The notes: generated by a model from the sequence alone, not told the origin. A stretch of 47,731 bases of DNA from Deinococcus aquatilis DSM 23025 (GCF_000378445.1 NZ_KB899732.1:1-47731), one strand, 5' to 3'. Positions 9,182-18,711 are shown, numbered from the stretch's first letter. Translations and numbers: made by a program.

Positions 9182-10255
9182 CTAGGGGTCAAAAGTAGCC
9201 AGAAGTCGTTGGAATGACGGCCTAGACGTACTCTTTTTCTTGGGTCGGCTCGACAGTGCGTTTTGGAGGGCATCAAGGCCTACTCGAAAAAGACTTTTTG
9301 CAGGGTAGCCGTGTTTGAGCATTTTTGGTGGGGACTTCGTCGCAACGAAGTCCCCACTCAAGCAGCACCAGATGAACGCCAGTGACACGACGCCAAACAG
9401 CAGGCTCACCCGTGTGCCGTCGGTCAAGCGGGTTGCTTCGAGATCAAATCCTCTTCCCTTCAAGGCTTGGTGCATGTTTTCGCAGTTCCAGCGCCAAGCG
9501 TAGCGTTTGATGGCTTGAGCGCCCCACCCGTGATAGGCCAGATAAAGCGTCTGTCCATGGAGGTTCTGGCAAGCCAGAACCCGCAGGCGCACCCCGTAAA
9601 TAGTCGTGGGGGCATGCCAGATGCGGAGTTCTCCCGGTTGCAGCTTTTTGAAATAGGCCCACACCTGGACCCCATCAACTTTGGTGGTGACGTGCAACCG
9701 GATCGTGGGTTTGATTCCCAGTCGTTTAAGCGCCTCAAACCACTCTTTGCCGATGAATTCTCGATCTGCGAGCAGGGCAAGAGTCTTACCCTGCATCAAC
9801 GGGAGGACGGATTCAAGCAGAGCAATTCGGGTGGCCGTATTGCTGTTGCCACTGTGTGGCAAGACCTGCCACGCCAACGGAAAACTGAAGGATTTCCACA
9901 TCACGCTGAGAATCAGGATATTGAGATCCGATTTGCCCCACTTCCAATTCGTTCGGTCAAGGATCAGCACGAGTTCGGGGTCATCTTGGAACTGGCTCAA
10001 CACGATTCGTGCGGTCAAGAGCTGCTGATCTGTCCAGGCAAATTGAGCAAAACGTTTGAGGCGTTGGTAAATGGTCTCGTCGGTGCCGACCAGGCGGATG
10101 CAGCTCACCAACTGAGCGAGGCATACGGTGCGCTTCTCAATGATGGCGAGGATCAGCGCGGCCAGTACCGTGAGACGGCGGGGATCGATAGGAAGCACAG
10201 TACCAAGGTAAGTGGACAGGGTATCTTGTGGGTGTCGGCTCCAGGTAGCTTTCAT
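9182..10255 (-). CDS. IS4-family transposase
   Basis: A 357-residue DDE transposase that cuts and rejoins the ends of its own IS. '[15 protein letters not shown]' holds the first catalytic Asp, '[14 protein letters not shown]' the second (DREF motif), and '[26 protein letters not shown]' region the catalytic Glu (the WxxExxHxxxKxxGF-type block), so all three are present and the enzyme may be active. The ATG at 10255 starts [12 protein letters not shown]; the GTG four codons earlier is weaker. The stop codon lies inside the left inverted repeat, as often in compact IS elements. Confidence 0.9.
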   Translation of the reverse strand: MKATWSRHPQDTLSTYLGTVLPIDPRRLTVLAALILAIIEKRTVCLAQLVSCIRLVGTDETIYQRLKRFAQFAWTDQQLLTARIVLSQFQDDPELVLILDRTNWKWGKSDLNILILSVMWKSFSFPLAWQVLPHSGNSNTATRIALLESVLPLMQGKTLALLADREFIGKEWFEALKRLGIKPTIRLHVTTKVDGVQVWAYFKKLQPGELRIWHAPTTIYGVRLRVLACQNLHGQTLYLAYHGWGAQAIKRYAWRWNCENMHQALKGRGFDLEATRLTDGTRVSLLFGVVSLAFIWCCLSGDFVATKSPPKMLKHGYPAKSLFRVGLDALQNALSSRPKKKSTSRPSFQRLLATFDP

Positions 10256-10282
10256 CGCAGAAAACACCCTATAGGAGCCGGC
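10220..10282. repeat. 63-bp direct repeat, copy A (transposase start region)
   Basis: Runs from GGTATCTTGTGG to GGAGCCGGC and covers the first codons and upstream region of the intact IS4 transposase. Copy B at 10658-10720 has the same length and is about 80 percent identical by eye; the two flank the MafI-like gene. Confidence 0.8.
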
Positions 10283-10341
10283 TAGAGAGCTGACGCAGGA
10301 ACAGTTACTAAGAATTATTACCCAGTTTCATAGAGGAAATA

Positions 10342-10632
10342 ATGCTCAACGAAGACGAGTTTTTGGGTTTCGCAAGGGCGCTTGACGAAAGAGTTAGCCT
10401 AGCCGCCCAACAGAATGGCGACGATTATGATTTGACGTCAGACATGGAGGATTACATCAGACTTAACGAGCCAGCTCTAGCTTTAGAGTTTATGGCTGAA
10501 CGAGTGAATAATTACAACGTTGACTTAACTATCAGTGAGTTCGATGATATAGAGACATACCGCAATCGCTTAGGACTCCCGTTGAGCAATCGCTTCATAG
10601 CTCTTCGTAATCTTATTGATCACGACAAGTAA
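10342..10632 (+). CDS. MafI-like orphan immunity protein
   Basis: A 96-residue acidic, all-helical cytoplasmic protein. The block 'DYIRLNEPALALEFMAERV' followed by 'ISEFDDIETYRNRLGL' and 'ALRNLI' matches the MafI family of small immunity proteins, which bind and neutralise C-terminal toxins of polymorphic (Maf/RHS-type) systems. There is no toxin gene beside it, so it is an orphan. AGAGGAAATA precedes the ATG. It is more AT-rich than its neighbours and is carried inside an IS4-type element between two copies of the 63-bp repeat, clear signs of recent transfer. Family assignment is by pattern only; a generic SMI1-type immunity or HEPN-unrelated helical protein is possible. Confidence 0.65.
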   Translation: MLNEDEFLGFARALDERVSLAAQQNGDDYDLTSDMEDYIRLNEPALALEFMAERVNNYNVDLTISEFDDIETYRNRLGLPLSNRFIALRNLIDHDK

Positions 10633-10657
10633 AGGATGGTGGCGAGATAAACGGAGA

Positions 10658-10720
10658 GGTATCTTGTGGCTGTCGGCTCCGAGGATTTTTCATTGCAGGA
10701 AACACCCTATCGGAGCCGAC
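10658..10720. repeat. 63-bp direct repeat, copy B (truncated second IS4 transposase start)
   Basis: Begins GGTATCTTGTGG and ends GGAGCCGAC. On the minus strand it encodes MKNPRSRQPQDT, the counterpart of [12 protein letters not shown] in the intact transposase, and then breaks off at about 10657. It also contains an 11-bp perfect inverted repeat (GTCGGCTCCGA...TCGGAGCCGAC). It is the start of a second IS4 copy whose remainder was lost. Confidence 0.8.
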
Positions 10721-10757
10721 TTCTGCTGCCTACCTCCGACTTTTGACCCCTAGAGAG

Positions 10758-11359
10758 AGTCATCTGGACGTGCAGGTTGGGGAGTGCTTGATTGCGTTAC
10801 CGTTGTCTAAACCCGCGCTGACTTCGCGATTATCCCTGTGTGAGGCGGCATTGCTGCTCGAAAAGAGTGTGACAGGGTGCCGTGGACATAACCTGATGAT
10901 CGACATCCGCCACACTCGGGATCTCTCGGATCGCTGCGGCATTGGTCAGTGTGGATGGCCTCCGGGACAGCGTATTCCCCCAATAGGCCGGTGAGAAGGC
11001 CCTTCACAATTTCCGTGTCGCAGTGCCGCTGAAGGAAGCCACCCTGCACGGAGCCATACCCGTTTCCTCCCTGCTACAACCGATACCGGACGCCGTCCAC
11101 ACCGGTGCAAACCTCCATCAAAGTCCACTGTGAGCCTCGTCGGGGTTCACGGCGGCGCAGTTCTTCCCCGGACAGCAAACCGAATGGAATGCACCACTCC
11201 CAGAGGGTGTCGTGACGGACCAAGGTGCCGGGCTGGTACAGCAATTCCTGCACGTCTCGGGAACGGGTGAGAAAGCCAGACGGCGTAATGGATGGTGGTG
11301 CTGGGAAAATGGTAGCGGTAGGGTTTCGGGTCGGCTACGGCGATTTCAGCTTCACTCAC
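10758..11359 (-). pseudogene. IS6-family transposase, decayed N-terminal and central part
   Basis: From GTG at 11359 the minus strand reads 'ADPKPYRYHFP' and 'IHYAVWLSHPF', the start of IS6-family transposases. After a frameshift it continues with 'TRSRDVQELLYQPGTLVRHD' and 'EELRRREPRRGSQWTLMEVC' (first catalytic region), a stop, then 'LQRHCDTEIVKGLLTGLLGEY' with 'VPEAIHTDQ' (second catalytic Asp), and in another frame 'AAIREIPSVADVDHQVMSTA'. The C-terminal end is at 9031-9177, separated by the IS4-type insertion. At least three frame changes and one stop show that it is inactive. Confidence 0.85.
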
Positions 11360-11502
11360 CCGGTTAAAGCAACACAACGGCCCAAAAGCCTCACCCGCCC
11401 GTCCCAACCATGCGCCGGATCGCCGGCCCGCGGCGCCCGGTACGACTGGATTTTGATTGAGCGTCCAGACGCGCGATCTCCTCGTCTGCAAAGGATGAAG
11501 CG

Positions 11503-12291
11503 ATGCGCCTTCAGTCTCTTGGGTACCGCACCGATCTGATTTTCGCCCACTTTGGGGGCTGGGTGACCGACCTGGGTGAAGCTCTCGCCGTGGCCAACCC
11601 CCGCAGTCCAGCCCATGACTTCGGCAATCTGCTGATCTTCCGCAAACCGCCACAACCTAAAGATTTGCCGCGCTGGGAGGCACTCTTCGCCGAGCATATC
11701 GGCCATCCACCCGCCACGCCGCACCGCCTGTTCGCTTGGGACGTTCCAGCGAGAAGAAACGCCGACCTGGAGGAACTCCTGAAGGCGGGCTACCGCCCCG
11801 AACAAAATGTCGTCATGACCGCCGCCAGGCTTCATGCTCCACCGCACCTCAACACGCGTGCCGAGTACCGGCCCCTGGCCGACACTGCTGAGGAATGGGC
11901 GCAGGCCTTAGAGAATCAGGTTGTCAGCCGAGAGGACGGGCACGACGAGGAGCGCTACCGCCGCTATAAGGAATCGCAGTTTCACGGCCTGCGGGAGCTG
12001 TGCCGTGCCGGACGGGGCTTCTGGTATGGAGCTTTCGTGGACGGGCAGCTGGTAGCGGATCACGGGGTGTTCCCGGACAGTAAGGGGCTACTGCGCTATC
12101 AGCGTGTCGGTACCGACCCAGCGTACCGCAGGCAGGGCCTGTGCGGTACGCTGACGTTCTTCCCGCGCACACTTCCATGCCGAGCAGTTGGTGATCGTGG
12201 CCGATGACCATGACGTTGCCAAACGCGTCATGCCTCTGTAGGGTTTGAGGACGCGGAATGCCAGCAGCTGTTGCTCCATCTAGGAAGGTGA
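11503..12291 (+). pseudogene. GNAT N-acetyltransferase broken by two frameshifts
   Basis: The first frame (to 12207) encodes 'RLQSLGYRTDLIFAHFGG' and a GNAT core ending 'VGTDPAYRRQGLCGTL', the acetyl-CoA binding motif. The expected continuation appears in the next frame, 'HAEQLVIVADDHDVAKRV' (about 12170-12225), and the last part in a third, 'SVGFEDAECQQLLLHLGR' followed by TGA at 12289. So two small indels, near 12165 and 12230, destroy a once complete gene of about 260 codons. It lies between IS relics, fitting a decaying accessory region. Confidence 0.8.
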
Positions 12292-12766
12292 ACTTGAATC
12301 TGCCTCCTTGGGGCGCCACAGCCGGGCACGATGAACGAGACAGGTTTTTTGTCTGCTGGGCGCGTCATTCTGTCAGCATCCCCTCGCTGACCCCTCCCAG
12401 CATGGAACGGCTCCCTGCAGCCCTGTCGCTCAGCACCCTCCTCTTCAGTGGCCGCCTCTAAACACGATGTTCGCCCTTTATGGATCCGGCTCTGCGCTCC
12501 CCCTTGGTGACGGGCCAGCGCTGCGATCGACGACCCGCTGCACAGCACTGCGGCAATGATCTGCCCTCTAGCAACCAAGTTTTTCGCTGCTTACCCGATG
12601 GCAGACGGCGTCTCTGGAAGGCCAAGAGTGGGGCGGAGGAAGTGGTGCAAAAAATTCGGAGCATCACCGGGGCGGTTCTTGTGAGGGCAACACCCCTCCT
12701 GCTGACAGACTCACGGCACCCCCTTCGCCGTTCCGAGATACAAGGCGCGCGCGCCGCGTGAAGCTG
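12292..12766. other. Possible remnant of a transposase OrfA (minus) in a gene-free stretch
   Basis: On the minus strand near 12470-12578 the frame gives 'GQIIAAVLCSGSSIAALARHQG', which resembles the helix-turn-helix start of IS3-type OrfA proteins ('SIAALAREYGV'), but the frame degenerates soon after. I see no intact gene here. GGCGCGCGCGCC near 12744 is a simple palindrome. Confidence 0.35.
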
Positions 12767-15700
12767 TTAGGCCAGCAGCGGGAGAGCAGTCGACCACTGT
12801 TCGAGCGCCGAAATTGAGGGGCGGGCGAGAAAGGCAGCCCTGAACTGCACAGGCACATTGGAGGGATCAGTCAGCAAGGCAAACCAGTTGCGGGCCATCT
12901 GGCCCTGTTGAAACGACCAATTGCCCGACAGCGCTTGTTCCAGCCCCAGCAGGGTCACGAGGGGTAAGGCTGGATCGTCCCGTGGGGGCGCCGTATCGAG
13001 GGCTGCGAACGCGGTCCGGGCATCTGTCAACGCAGCCAGTGGCTGGCCCACTGCAAACTGCAGCCGGGCTCTCACCGTGCGGGCATGCGTGAGGAGGGAG
13101 GCGTGTCGGTGCTCGGCAGCGAGGGCCACCGCCTGTTCAGCGTGCCCGAGGGCGCGGCCCGGTTCCAGCAAGCCAGACTCGCTGTGGGCCAGTTGGAGTA
13201 GGGCCTGGGAATAGGTCAGCCCGCGGGCCGTGTTCAGCGCCTGTGCCGCCTGATCAAAGGCATGCTGGGTACCCAGCACGTCACCGTATTGGGCGCGCAC
13301 CTGGCCGATCCGGATCCAAGGCACCTGGGCAGCCTCATCGCGGGCGGTAGGCCGAGCCAAGGCCGCTTGAGCCGCCCGCTCGCAGGCGTCCAATTCACCC
13401 ATCACCCAGTAAAAGTCCGTCAGCGCCCGTTGATACACGCCTTCTTCTGCCACCTCATCCCGGGCAGTGCCCAGCGCGTGGAGCAGTTTCCAACACATGG
13501 CATATTCATGGCGGTGCAGGTAATTGATGGCCAACCGAATTTGGTTGTACAGCGTCAACCGGCTTAACCGGCTGGGGGCGGAACCGGGCGCGCTGAGTTG
13601 TAACCGCACCTCCCGGGCTTCCAATCCCATGCCCAACCGTTCCAGATGCAGCGCCAGCAGGGTCTGAACGGAAAGATGTCCAAACCGTTCACCGCATTGG
13701 GCGAACAGTTCACCTGCGGCCCGCAGCAGGCTCAGGCCCTGCGGCACTTTGTGGTTCGCCAACTGTGCCCGGGCAATGTTGACCTGGAGGCTGGCCAGCG
13801 TAGCGCAGGGGGAAGCCGTGGCCGCCACGGCCAACGCTGTCTCGGCCAATCGGTCCGCCTGCTGAAGTTCTCCCAGATCAAGGTAGGCCACCAGTTCCAC
13901 ATTCAGTAGCGCCAGCAGGAGAGGAGAGGACTCGCCAGGCCACAGGCTGGCCTTCGCCTCACGGACAGCTTCGCTGACCACTTGCGGAGCGGCCCCTTGG
14001 GTGGCGCTGACAGTCGCTTGGGCCAGCGCCACCTCCGCGCGTTGCTCGCGGGTCAAAGCGGACGAGGTCAACTTGCCCAGCAGCGCCCCTGCTGCGAACG
14101 CGGGAAACTCTTCCCGCGTCCAGACATAGTGGAACACTTGCGCCCTGGCCTCAAAGGCCAAATCAAACTCCAATTCATGGTCATAGAGGGAAGCCGCTTC
14201 ATCGTGAAGGGAGATCACCCGCTCAAACTCCATCAGATCCATCATCTGACGCGCCGCCTTCAGGTAGGTCAGGGCTGCCTCTCTGGGCTGGCCTGCCGCC
14301 AAAAAGTGTTGGGCGATCACCACCCCCTGACCTCCGTAGGTTGTCAAGGCGTGCGCAACGTTGAGATGCAGTAACTTGCGAATGGCGTCTGGCATGGCCC
14401 GGAGCAGTCCTTCGCGCATCAGGTCATGCATCACTCCATCGTCAGACAGCACGCCTGCCGACTGCACTTCTTCCCACGCGGCGGCCAGCGCCATGACATT
14501 CACGTCCAGCGTTCTGGCCAGCAGGTGAAGGTGAGCTCGGTCATTGAGAATGGCGGCCCCCCGCGCCACTTGCAGCCCCATCGGTGACAATTGAGACAGC
14601 CGCGCATCAATCAGTTGAGCGAGCTTGGGGGGCGGGGTTCCCGCCAGATCCGGCAACTGGAGTTGCTGGGTGATCAGATGCTCAATGACTTCCTTCAAAT
14701 AGAGCGGATGCCCACCCGTGTAGGTGTGCAGCCAAGCCGTATGGGCATGCAGCTGCGCCGGAGCGTCCAGTGCCTCCAGCAACGGGATCACATCTGCTTC
14801 CTGCAGGCCTGCAACCGGTACACTGACGGCGCGACCCGAGTTGACCAGCTGCTGAACGGTGACGGCGGCCTGCGTCTTCAGTTCCCCAGAGCGCAGGACC
14901 TCTACCCAAAGGGGGGTGTGCTGACCTCCTTGACGGTTCCGCTGAAGGTAGAATTCGGCGAATTCACTGGTGGCTGCATCAGCGTAATGGGCATCATCCA
15001 TCACACATACCGCCACATCCCGCGTCGCCTCATCCGTGAAATAGGCCAGCGCGTTAAAAAACTGCAGCTTGTCCGGGCGTGAGCCGGGTGCAGGGACAAC
15101 GTCACCAAACTCATCTGGCAGCAGGCGCGCCAATTCCTGAGCCACCCAAGTGGGCAAGCGTTGCGGGAGGTCTGCCTGGAGTTTGAGCATCTCCTGTACC
15201 AAGCGCGACGTGGTGGCGTACGGCACATGTTGATCGCCAGGCCGGGCCTGAAACAAGGCGAAAGAGCCTTTGCTCTGGGCAAACGCTACCGCCAACGCCG
15301 TCTTGCCGATCCCTGCTTCTCCAGTGAGGAAGAGCGTCTGCCGCTGGAGCCAAGCCTGCTCCATCTGAACCAGCAAAGCGTCCCGGCCAACCAGGGCTGC
15401 CGACTCCAAGCGAATTGGACGGTGCTTGACTGCGGTGTCTTCGGGGAGCGCCTCACGGATGCGTGCAGCCAGACTTTGGGTCTCAGGCAGCGGCTCGACC
15501 CCCAGCCGTTCCAACAAGACGGCGCGGCAGCGTTCGTAGGCCTGCAGAGCGGCCCCCCGGTTCCCAAGCGCGGAATTGAGAGTGATGACCAAGCGGTGGG
15601 CTTCCTCACTCAGCGGTTCAAGCGTCAGGGCGCGGTGAGCGTGTAACAAAGCGTCTGCCGCGTTTCCAGAAGCGTGCAGGCTGGCCGCAGCGCGCAGGGC

Positions 15701-16210
15701 GCCGCGCAGCCGTACCTGCAGCACCCGCTCGCGCTCACTCTCCAGCCATTCGGCAAAATCAGGTGCATCATCAAAGATCAAGCTCTCCAGCAGCTCCCCC
15801 TTGAACGCTAGGGCGTCTTCGTAATGGCCGTGGTCGAGGCAACGCTGCAACTCAACGACATCAACGGTCACGGCCGGATTGAGCTGAATTTCTTCGGTGC
15901 CGAGAATAAAGTCAGCATGGAGATTGAGCCTGACCCGGCGCAGCAATTGGCGCATGTTGGCGCGGGCTGACGTCTCACCCGCGTCTGGCCACAGCCACCC
16001 CGCGATCCGGTACTTGTGCGTTGCCCCTTGCAGAGCCAAATAGGCCAGCACCGCCGCCATTCGGGGCTCAATGCGCCGGTGCACTTCTCCCTCCAACAGA
16101 TACACGCCGCCCAACAGCTTCAGATACCAGCTTGGCGTGGCAAGCGAAGAACTGCCCATAGACTCACCAGTGTACGGGGTAGGGGGCAGCGGCAAGAGGT
16201 CGCAGCTCAC
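12767..16210 (-). CDS. SARP/BTAD-AAA-TPR transcriptional activator (AfsR/MalT-like layout)
   Basis: A 1147-residue cytoplasmic regulator. Residues about 28-115 form the OmpR-like winged helix of SARP proteins ('LKLLGGVYLL', 'AVLAYLALQG', 'RANMRQLLRRVR'); about 125-265 the bacterial transcriptional activator domain. An AAA/NB-ARC-type ATPase follows with P-loop 'LTGEAGIGKTALA' (about 292-304) and Walker B 'CVMDDAHYAD' (about 400). The C-terminal half (about 640-1120) is helical TPR-like repeats, usually the ligand-sensing part. SARPs bind direct repeats with 11-bp period just upstream of the -10, exactly the box found 12 times here, one at 16432-16464 upstream of this operon. The GTG at 16210 overlaps the TGA of the 59-aa gene (GTGA), implying coupled translation; ATG 16159 is an alternative start. 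Confidence 0.9.
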   Translation of the reverse strand: MSCDLLPLPPTPYTGESMGSSSLATPSWYLKLLGGVYLLEGEVHRRIEPRMAAVLAYLALQGATHKYRIAGWLWPDAGETSARANMRQLLRRVRLNLHADFILGTEEIQLNPAVTVDVVELQRCLDHGHYEDALAFKGELLESLIFDDAPDFAEWLESERERVLQVRLRGALRAAASLHASGNAADALLHAHRALTLEPLSEEAHRLVITLNSALGNRGAALQAYERCRAVLLERLGVEPLPETQSLAARIREALPEDTAVKHRPIRLESAALVGRDALLVQMEQAWLQRQTLFLTGEAGIGKTALAVAFAQSKGSFALFQARPGDQHVPYATTSRLVQEMLKLQADLPQRLPTWVAQELARLLPDEFGDVVPAPGSRPDKLQFFNALAYFTDEATRDVAVCVMDDAHYADAATSEFAEFYLQRNRQGGQHTPLWVEVLRSGELKTQAAVTVQQLVNSGRAVSVPVAGLQEADVIPLLEALDAPAQLHAHTAWLHTYTGGHPLYLKEVIEHLITQQLQLPDLAGTPPPKLAQLIDARLSQLSPMGLQVARGAAILNDRAHLHLLARTLDVNVMALAAAWEEVQSAGVLSDDGVMHDLMREGLLRAMPDAIRKLLHLNVAHALTTYGGQGVVIAQHFLAAGQPREAALTYLKAARQMMDLMEFERVISLHDEAASLYDHELEFDLAFEARAQVFHYVWTREEFPAFAAGALLGKLTSSALTREQRAEVALAQATVSATQGAAPQVVSEAVREAKASLWPGESSPLLLALLNVELVAYLDLGELQQADRLAETALAVAATASPCATLASLQVNIARAQLANHKVPQGLSLLRAAGELFAQCGERFGHLSVQTLLALHLERLGMGLEAREVRLQLSAPGSAPSRLSRLTLYNQIRLAINYLHRHEYAMCWKLLHALGTARDEVAEEGVYQRALTDFYWVMGELDACERAAQAALARPTARDEAAQVPWIRIGQVRAQYGDVLGTQHAFDQAAQALNTARGLTYSQALLQLAHSESGLLEPGRALGHAEQAVALAAEHRHASLLTHARTVRARLQFAVGQPLAALTDARTAFAALDTAPPRDDPALPLVTLLGLEQALSGNWSFQQGQMARNWFALLTDPSNVPVQFRAAFLARPSISALEQWSTALPLLA

Positions 16211-16386
16211 GCCTGGCCAGAGGACGCAGGCTGCACCTGAGAGAGAAAGTCGATCAGGAGAACTGGATCTGCAAAATAGATCCTCTGCCCAGTGAGGTCA
16301 TGGCGGACACTGGCGCGCCAAATGCGCTTGCCATGAGATGTTTCGTACCAAACGCGCACAACATACACCTGAGGTTTAGGCACCAT
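16207..16386 (-). CDS. 59-aa protein translationally coupled to the SARP regulator
   Basis: A short gene starting ATG at 16386 with GGGGAAAT in front and ending with TGA that overlaps the GTG start of the regulator. The product (MVPKPQVYVVRVWYETSHGK...) is a compact alpha/beta protein: 'YVVRVWYE' strand, 'RIWRASVRHDLTGQRIYFAD' and 'LLIDFL'. Small proteins with the pattern R-x-W-R-A-S-V-x-D-x-x-T-G-x-x-x-x-F-x-x-P-x-x-L-x-x-F-L occur beside such regulators in Deinococcota and Chloroflexota to my knowledge, but have no known function. The first gene after the autoregulatory box, it may modulate the regulator. Confidence 0.75.
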   Translation of the reverse strand: MVPKPQVYVVRVWYETSHGKRIWRASVRHDLTGQRIYFADPVLLIDFLSQVQPASSGQA

Positions 16387-16431
16387 GGGATTTCCCCTGG
16401 TGTGGGCGAGCCTGCAAGACCATCATGCCTC

Positions 16432-16464
16432 ACGATGGTTCAGGCACTGTGACGCAGCTGTGAT
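16432..16464 (-). promoter_or_regulatory. SARP-like direct-repeat promoter box (regulator's own operon)
   Basis: On the minus strand: ATCACA, GCTGC, GTCACA, ten bases, CATCGT as -10 (16432-16437). The 11-bp period and 10-bp gap are exact. Transcription would start near 16425, giving a leader of about 40 bases to the 59-aa gene and then the regulator. This implies positive autoregulation. Confidence 0.8.
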
Positions 16465-16708
16465 TCATAGATGTAGGCGTGAGGGACGTGAGGCAGTTCG
16501 TCTTGGGCTCTGAGTCAATGCCCACGTCTGCCATCTCTCCTGTTTTGTCTGCGCCACCAGTTCTCAGTGCGCACCGCCCTTGAAAAGCCATCCAGGTGGC
16601 GTTTTTTGCCCTGAGCCCAGTGCGACGAGTTCAACACATACCCTTGGCGCATCCGTGAGGTTGCCTTCCACAGCGCAGTCGAACGCTGGGCAATCTGCCC
16701 AGACCCGT

Positions 16709-16741
16709 GTCACGGCCCAGTCACAGATTTGAACTTAGGGT
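16709..16741 (+). promoter_or_regulatory. SARP-like direct-repeat promoter box (ABC importer operon)
   Basis: GTCACG (16709-16714), five bases, GTCACA (16720-16725), ten bases, TAGGGT (16736-16741). A small hairpin (CTGGGC-AATCT-GCCCAG) ends just upstream. The binding-protein gene starts about 195 bases downstream, so the leader is long. Confidence 0.8.
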
Positions 16742-16937
16742 GCTCTTCATGGCCACAGCCCCATTGAATTCGAGCGGAGGGTCTTCCAAGTCAACTTGGC
16801 TGGAGACCTCTGCGCTCCCGGAAGGTGATGCCTCAGGCCAATAGCGGCAACACCAACCTGTTTGGGCCTCCGGTATTCACTCCACCGTCACCCCACCCTT
16901 CCCGTGTCAAATCTCGTTTGTCCTAGGAGTTGCACCC

Positions 16938-18656
16938 ATGCACCGATCCCTGCTTTGCCTGAGTCTCAGCCTCAGCTTATCTGCCCTGGCAGCGTCGCCC
17001 AAAGACACCCTGGTGATCCAGGGGGCCAGCGATTATCCCACCCTCGATCCGGTCATGACCTATGACACCGGCTCTGGGCAATACGTCGAGAATATCTACG
17101 AAACCTTGCTGCAGTACAAAGGCAGTTCAGTGCGCGAACTCGTTCCGATGCTTGCCACGGAGTACAAAGCCAGCAACGGCGGCAAAACCTACACCTTTAA
17201 CCTGCGGCAGAACGTGAAATTTCACAGCGGCAACCCCATGAGCTGCGCCGATGCGGAATACTCCTTCCGACGCGCGCTGGTGGTCAACAGTCCTGACTCT
17301 TGGACCTGGTTTATCAGCGAATCCCTGCTCGGCACACCTTCGAATGCCAACGACGACAAAAGCGTGACCTGGGCCAAGATCAGCAAGGCCGTGGACTGCT
17401 CTGCCAATGGTCAGCTGGTCTTCACTCTGCCCAAAGCAGACCCCGCCTTCCTGGCCAAACTGGTCTTCGTCGGTGCCAGCATCGTGGATAAAGCCCACGC
17501 CATCAAACTGGGCGAATGGGACGGCACGGAAAAAACCTGGAAGCAGTGGGTCGGCAAAGATCTCAATGATTCGGCCCTGTCCAAAACCCCCAGCGGCACC
17601 GGGGCGTATCAACTCGTCAAACGCGACGCCAATACGACTCTGCTCAAAGCCTTTTCCGTATACTGGGGGGGCAAACCCGCCCTCCAAAACATCGTCGTGC
17701 AAAAAGTCGCCGAGCAGGCCACCCGGCTGGAAGCCCTCAAACGCGGCGACGCGGATCTGGTCGAGACGGGCCCCCGGTCCGTGTTGGAGCAGTTGCGGGG
17801 CGTTGCGAGCCTGAACATCATTGACGATCTCGGCAACAACACCTCGTCTGTGGTGTTCATGAACGAAAAAATCGCCGATCCCAAAACGCTGGGCAGTGGC
17901 AAGCTGGACGGCAAAGGCATCCCCGCCAATTTCTTCGCGGATGTCAACGTGCGCCGGGCTTTCTCCTACGCTTTCGACTACAGCCGCTATATCCGGGAAG
18001 TGCAACAGGGCAAGGGCATGCAGCGAACCATGGCGCTCCCCGACACGTTCCCCGGCTACGACGCCAAGGTTCGGAAATACACCTTCGATGCCAAGCAGGC
18101 GGCCACCTACTTCAAGCGCGCTTTCGGGGGGCAGGTCTGGAAGAACGGTTTTGAATTCACGGCCCATTACCGGGCGGGCAACGTCGCTCAGCAAATCATG
18201 CTTGAGCTGCTGAAACAGAACGTGGAGGCCCTGAATCCCAAGTTCAAACTGAACGTGGAAGCCAAACAGTGGTCAGAAATGCTCAAGGAAGCCAAAGATG
18301 GCAAGGAGGCTATGATCACACTCGCTTGGGTGCCTGATTATGCTGACCCCGACAACTTTATTTCTCCCTTTTACAGCTCATCCGGTTATTACTCGCCGCG
18401 CCTGAACTTCAAAGATGCCAGCATTGACGCCTGGATCCAACAGGCGCGGGTGACCACCGATGCGTCCAAGCGCAACCGACTCTACAGCCTGATCGGCAAC
18501 CGGGCTTTCGAGCTGGCCCCTTTCATCCTGTTGCCGGCGGGCACTGGCTTCACCGTCGTGCAGGACAACCTGCAGGGCGTCAGCAAAGCCGGCTACAACC
18601 CCATGCTGAGTTTCAGCTTCACGGGAACCTACTGGCGGGAACTCAGCAAGAAATAA
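16938..18656 (+). CDS. Peptide-type ABC transporter substrate-binding protein (SBP family 5)
   Basis: A 572-residue exported binding protein of the dipeptide/oligopeptide class, capturing substrate outside the membrane and delivering it to the permeases encoded next. The signal peptide is [18 protein letters not shown]; the mature part begins near [10 protein letters not shown]. '[20 protein letters not shown]' and '[19 protein letters not shown]' are the family-5 signature region. The domain ends with '[18 protein letters not shown]' and '[18 protein letters not shown]', both typical of peptide binders. AGGAG lies eight bases before the ATG. It is the first gene of a three-gene operon with no ATPase, so the ATP-hydrolysing subunits must come from elsewhere. 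Substrate is inferred from the family, not known. Confidence 0.93.
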   Translation: MHRSLLCLSLSLSLSALAASPKDTLVIQGASDYPTLDPVMTYDTGSGQYVENIYETLLQYKGSSVRELVPMLATEYKASNGGKTYTFNLRQNVKFHSGNPMSCADAEYSFRRALVVNSPDSWTWFISESLLGTPSNANDDKSVTWAKISKAVDCSANGQLVFTLPKADPAFLAKLVFVGASIVDKAHAIKLGEWDGTEKTWKQWVGKDLNDSALSKTPSGTGAYQLVKRDANTTLLKAFSVYWGGKPALQNIVVQKVAEQATRLEALKRGDADLVETGPRSVLEQLRGVASLNIIDDLGNNTSSVVFMNEKIADPKTLGSGKLDGKGIPANFFADVNVRRAFSYAFDYSRYIREVQQGKGMQRTMALPDTFPGYDAKVRKYTFDAKQAATYFKRAFGGQVWKNGFEFTAHYRAGNVAQQIMLELLKQNVEALNPKFKLNVEAKQWSEMLKEAKDGKEAMITLAWVPDYADPDNFISPFYSSSGYYSPRLNFKDASIDAWIQQARVTTDASKRNRLYSLIGNRAFELAPFILLPAGTGFTVVQDNLQGVSKAGYNPMLSFSFTGTYWRELSKK

Positions 18657-18674
18657 GCCCCGGCCCGCATGGGT

Positions 18675-18711
18675 GGAGCGGGCCCTGTAAGAGGGCCCGC
18701 TCCTTTGTTTG
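18675..18711 (+). terminator. Intercistronic terminator/attenuator between SBP and permease
   Basis: An 11-bp perfect stem, GGAGCGGGCCC / GGGCCCGCTCC, with a 7-base loop, followed by TTTGTTTG. It would stop most transcripts after the binding protein and let a fraction continue, giving the usual excess of binding protein over membrane subunits. Confidence 0.8.

Larger units (their letters stand above)
9178..10757. mobile_element. IS4-type element carrying a MafI-like gene, inserted in an IS6 relic
   Basis: A 1580-bp unit bounded by 19-bp perfect inverted repeats, CTCTCTAGGGGTCAAAAGT, at 9178 (reading inward) and as its reverse complement ending at 10757. It is flanked on both sides by the direct repeat AGTCATCTG (9169-9177 and 10758-10766), the signature of a 9-bp target duplication. 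Inside are a full IS4-type transposase (minus strand), a small immunity-like gene (plus strand), and a second, truncated copy of the transposase start region (10658-10720). The unit looks like a fusion of two related IS4 copies that trapped the passenger gene and moved as one piece. Confidence 0.8.

Noticed and set aside
9467..10285. Long plus-strand frame of 272 codons
   Set aside because: It is the complement of the IS4 transposase, with no homology and no ribosome site.
17127..18194. Minus-strand frame of 355 codons in the SBP gene
   Set aside because: Shadow of the clearly coding SBP; composition is typical of an antisense high-GC frame.
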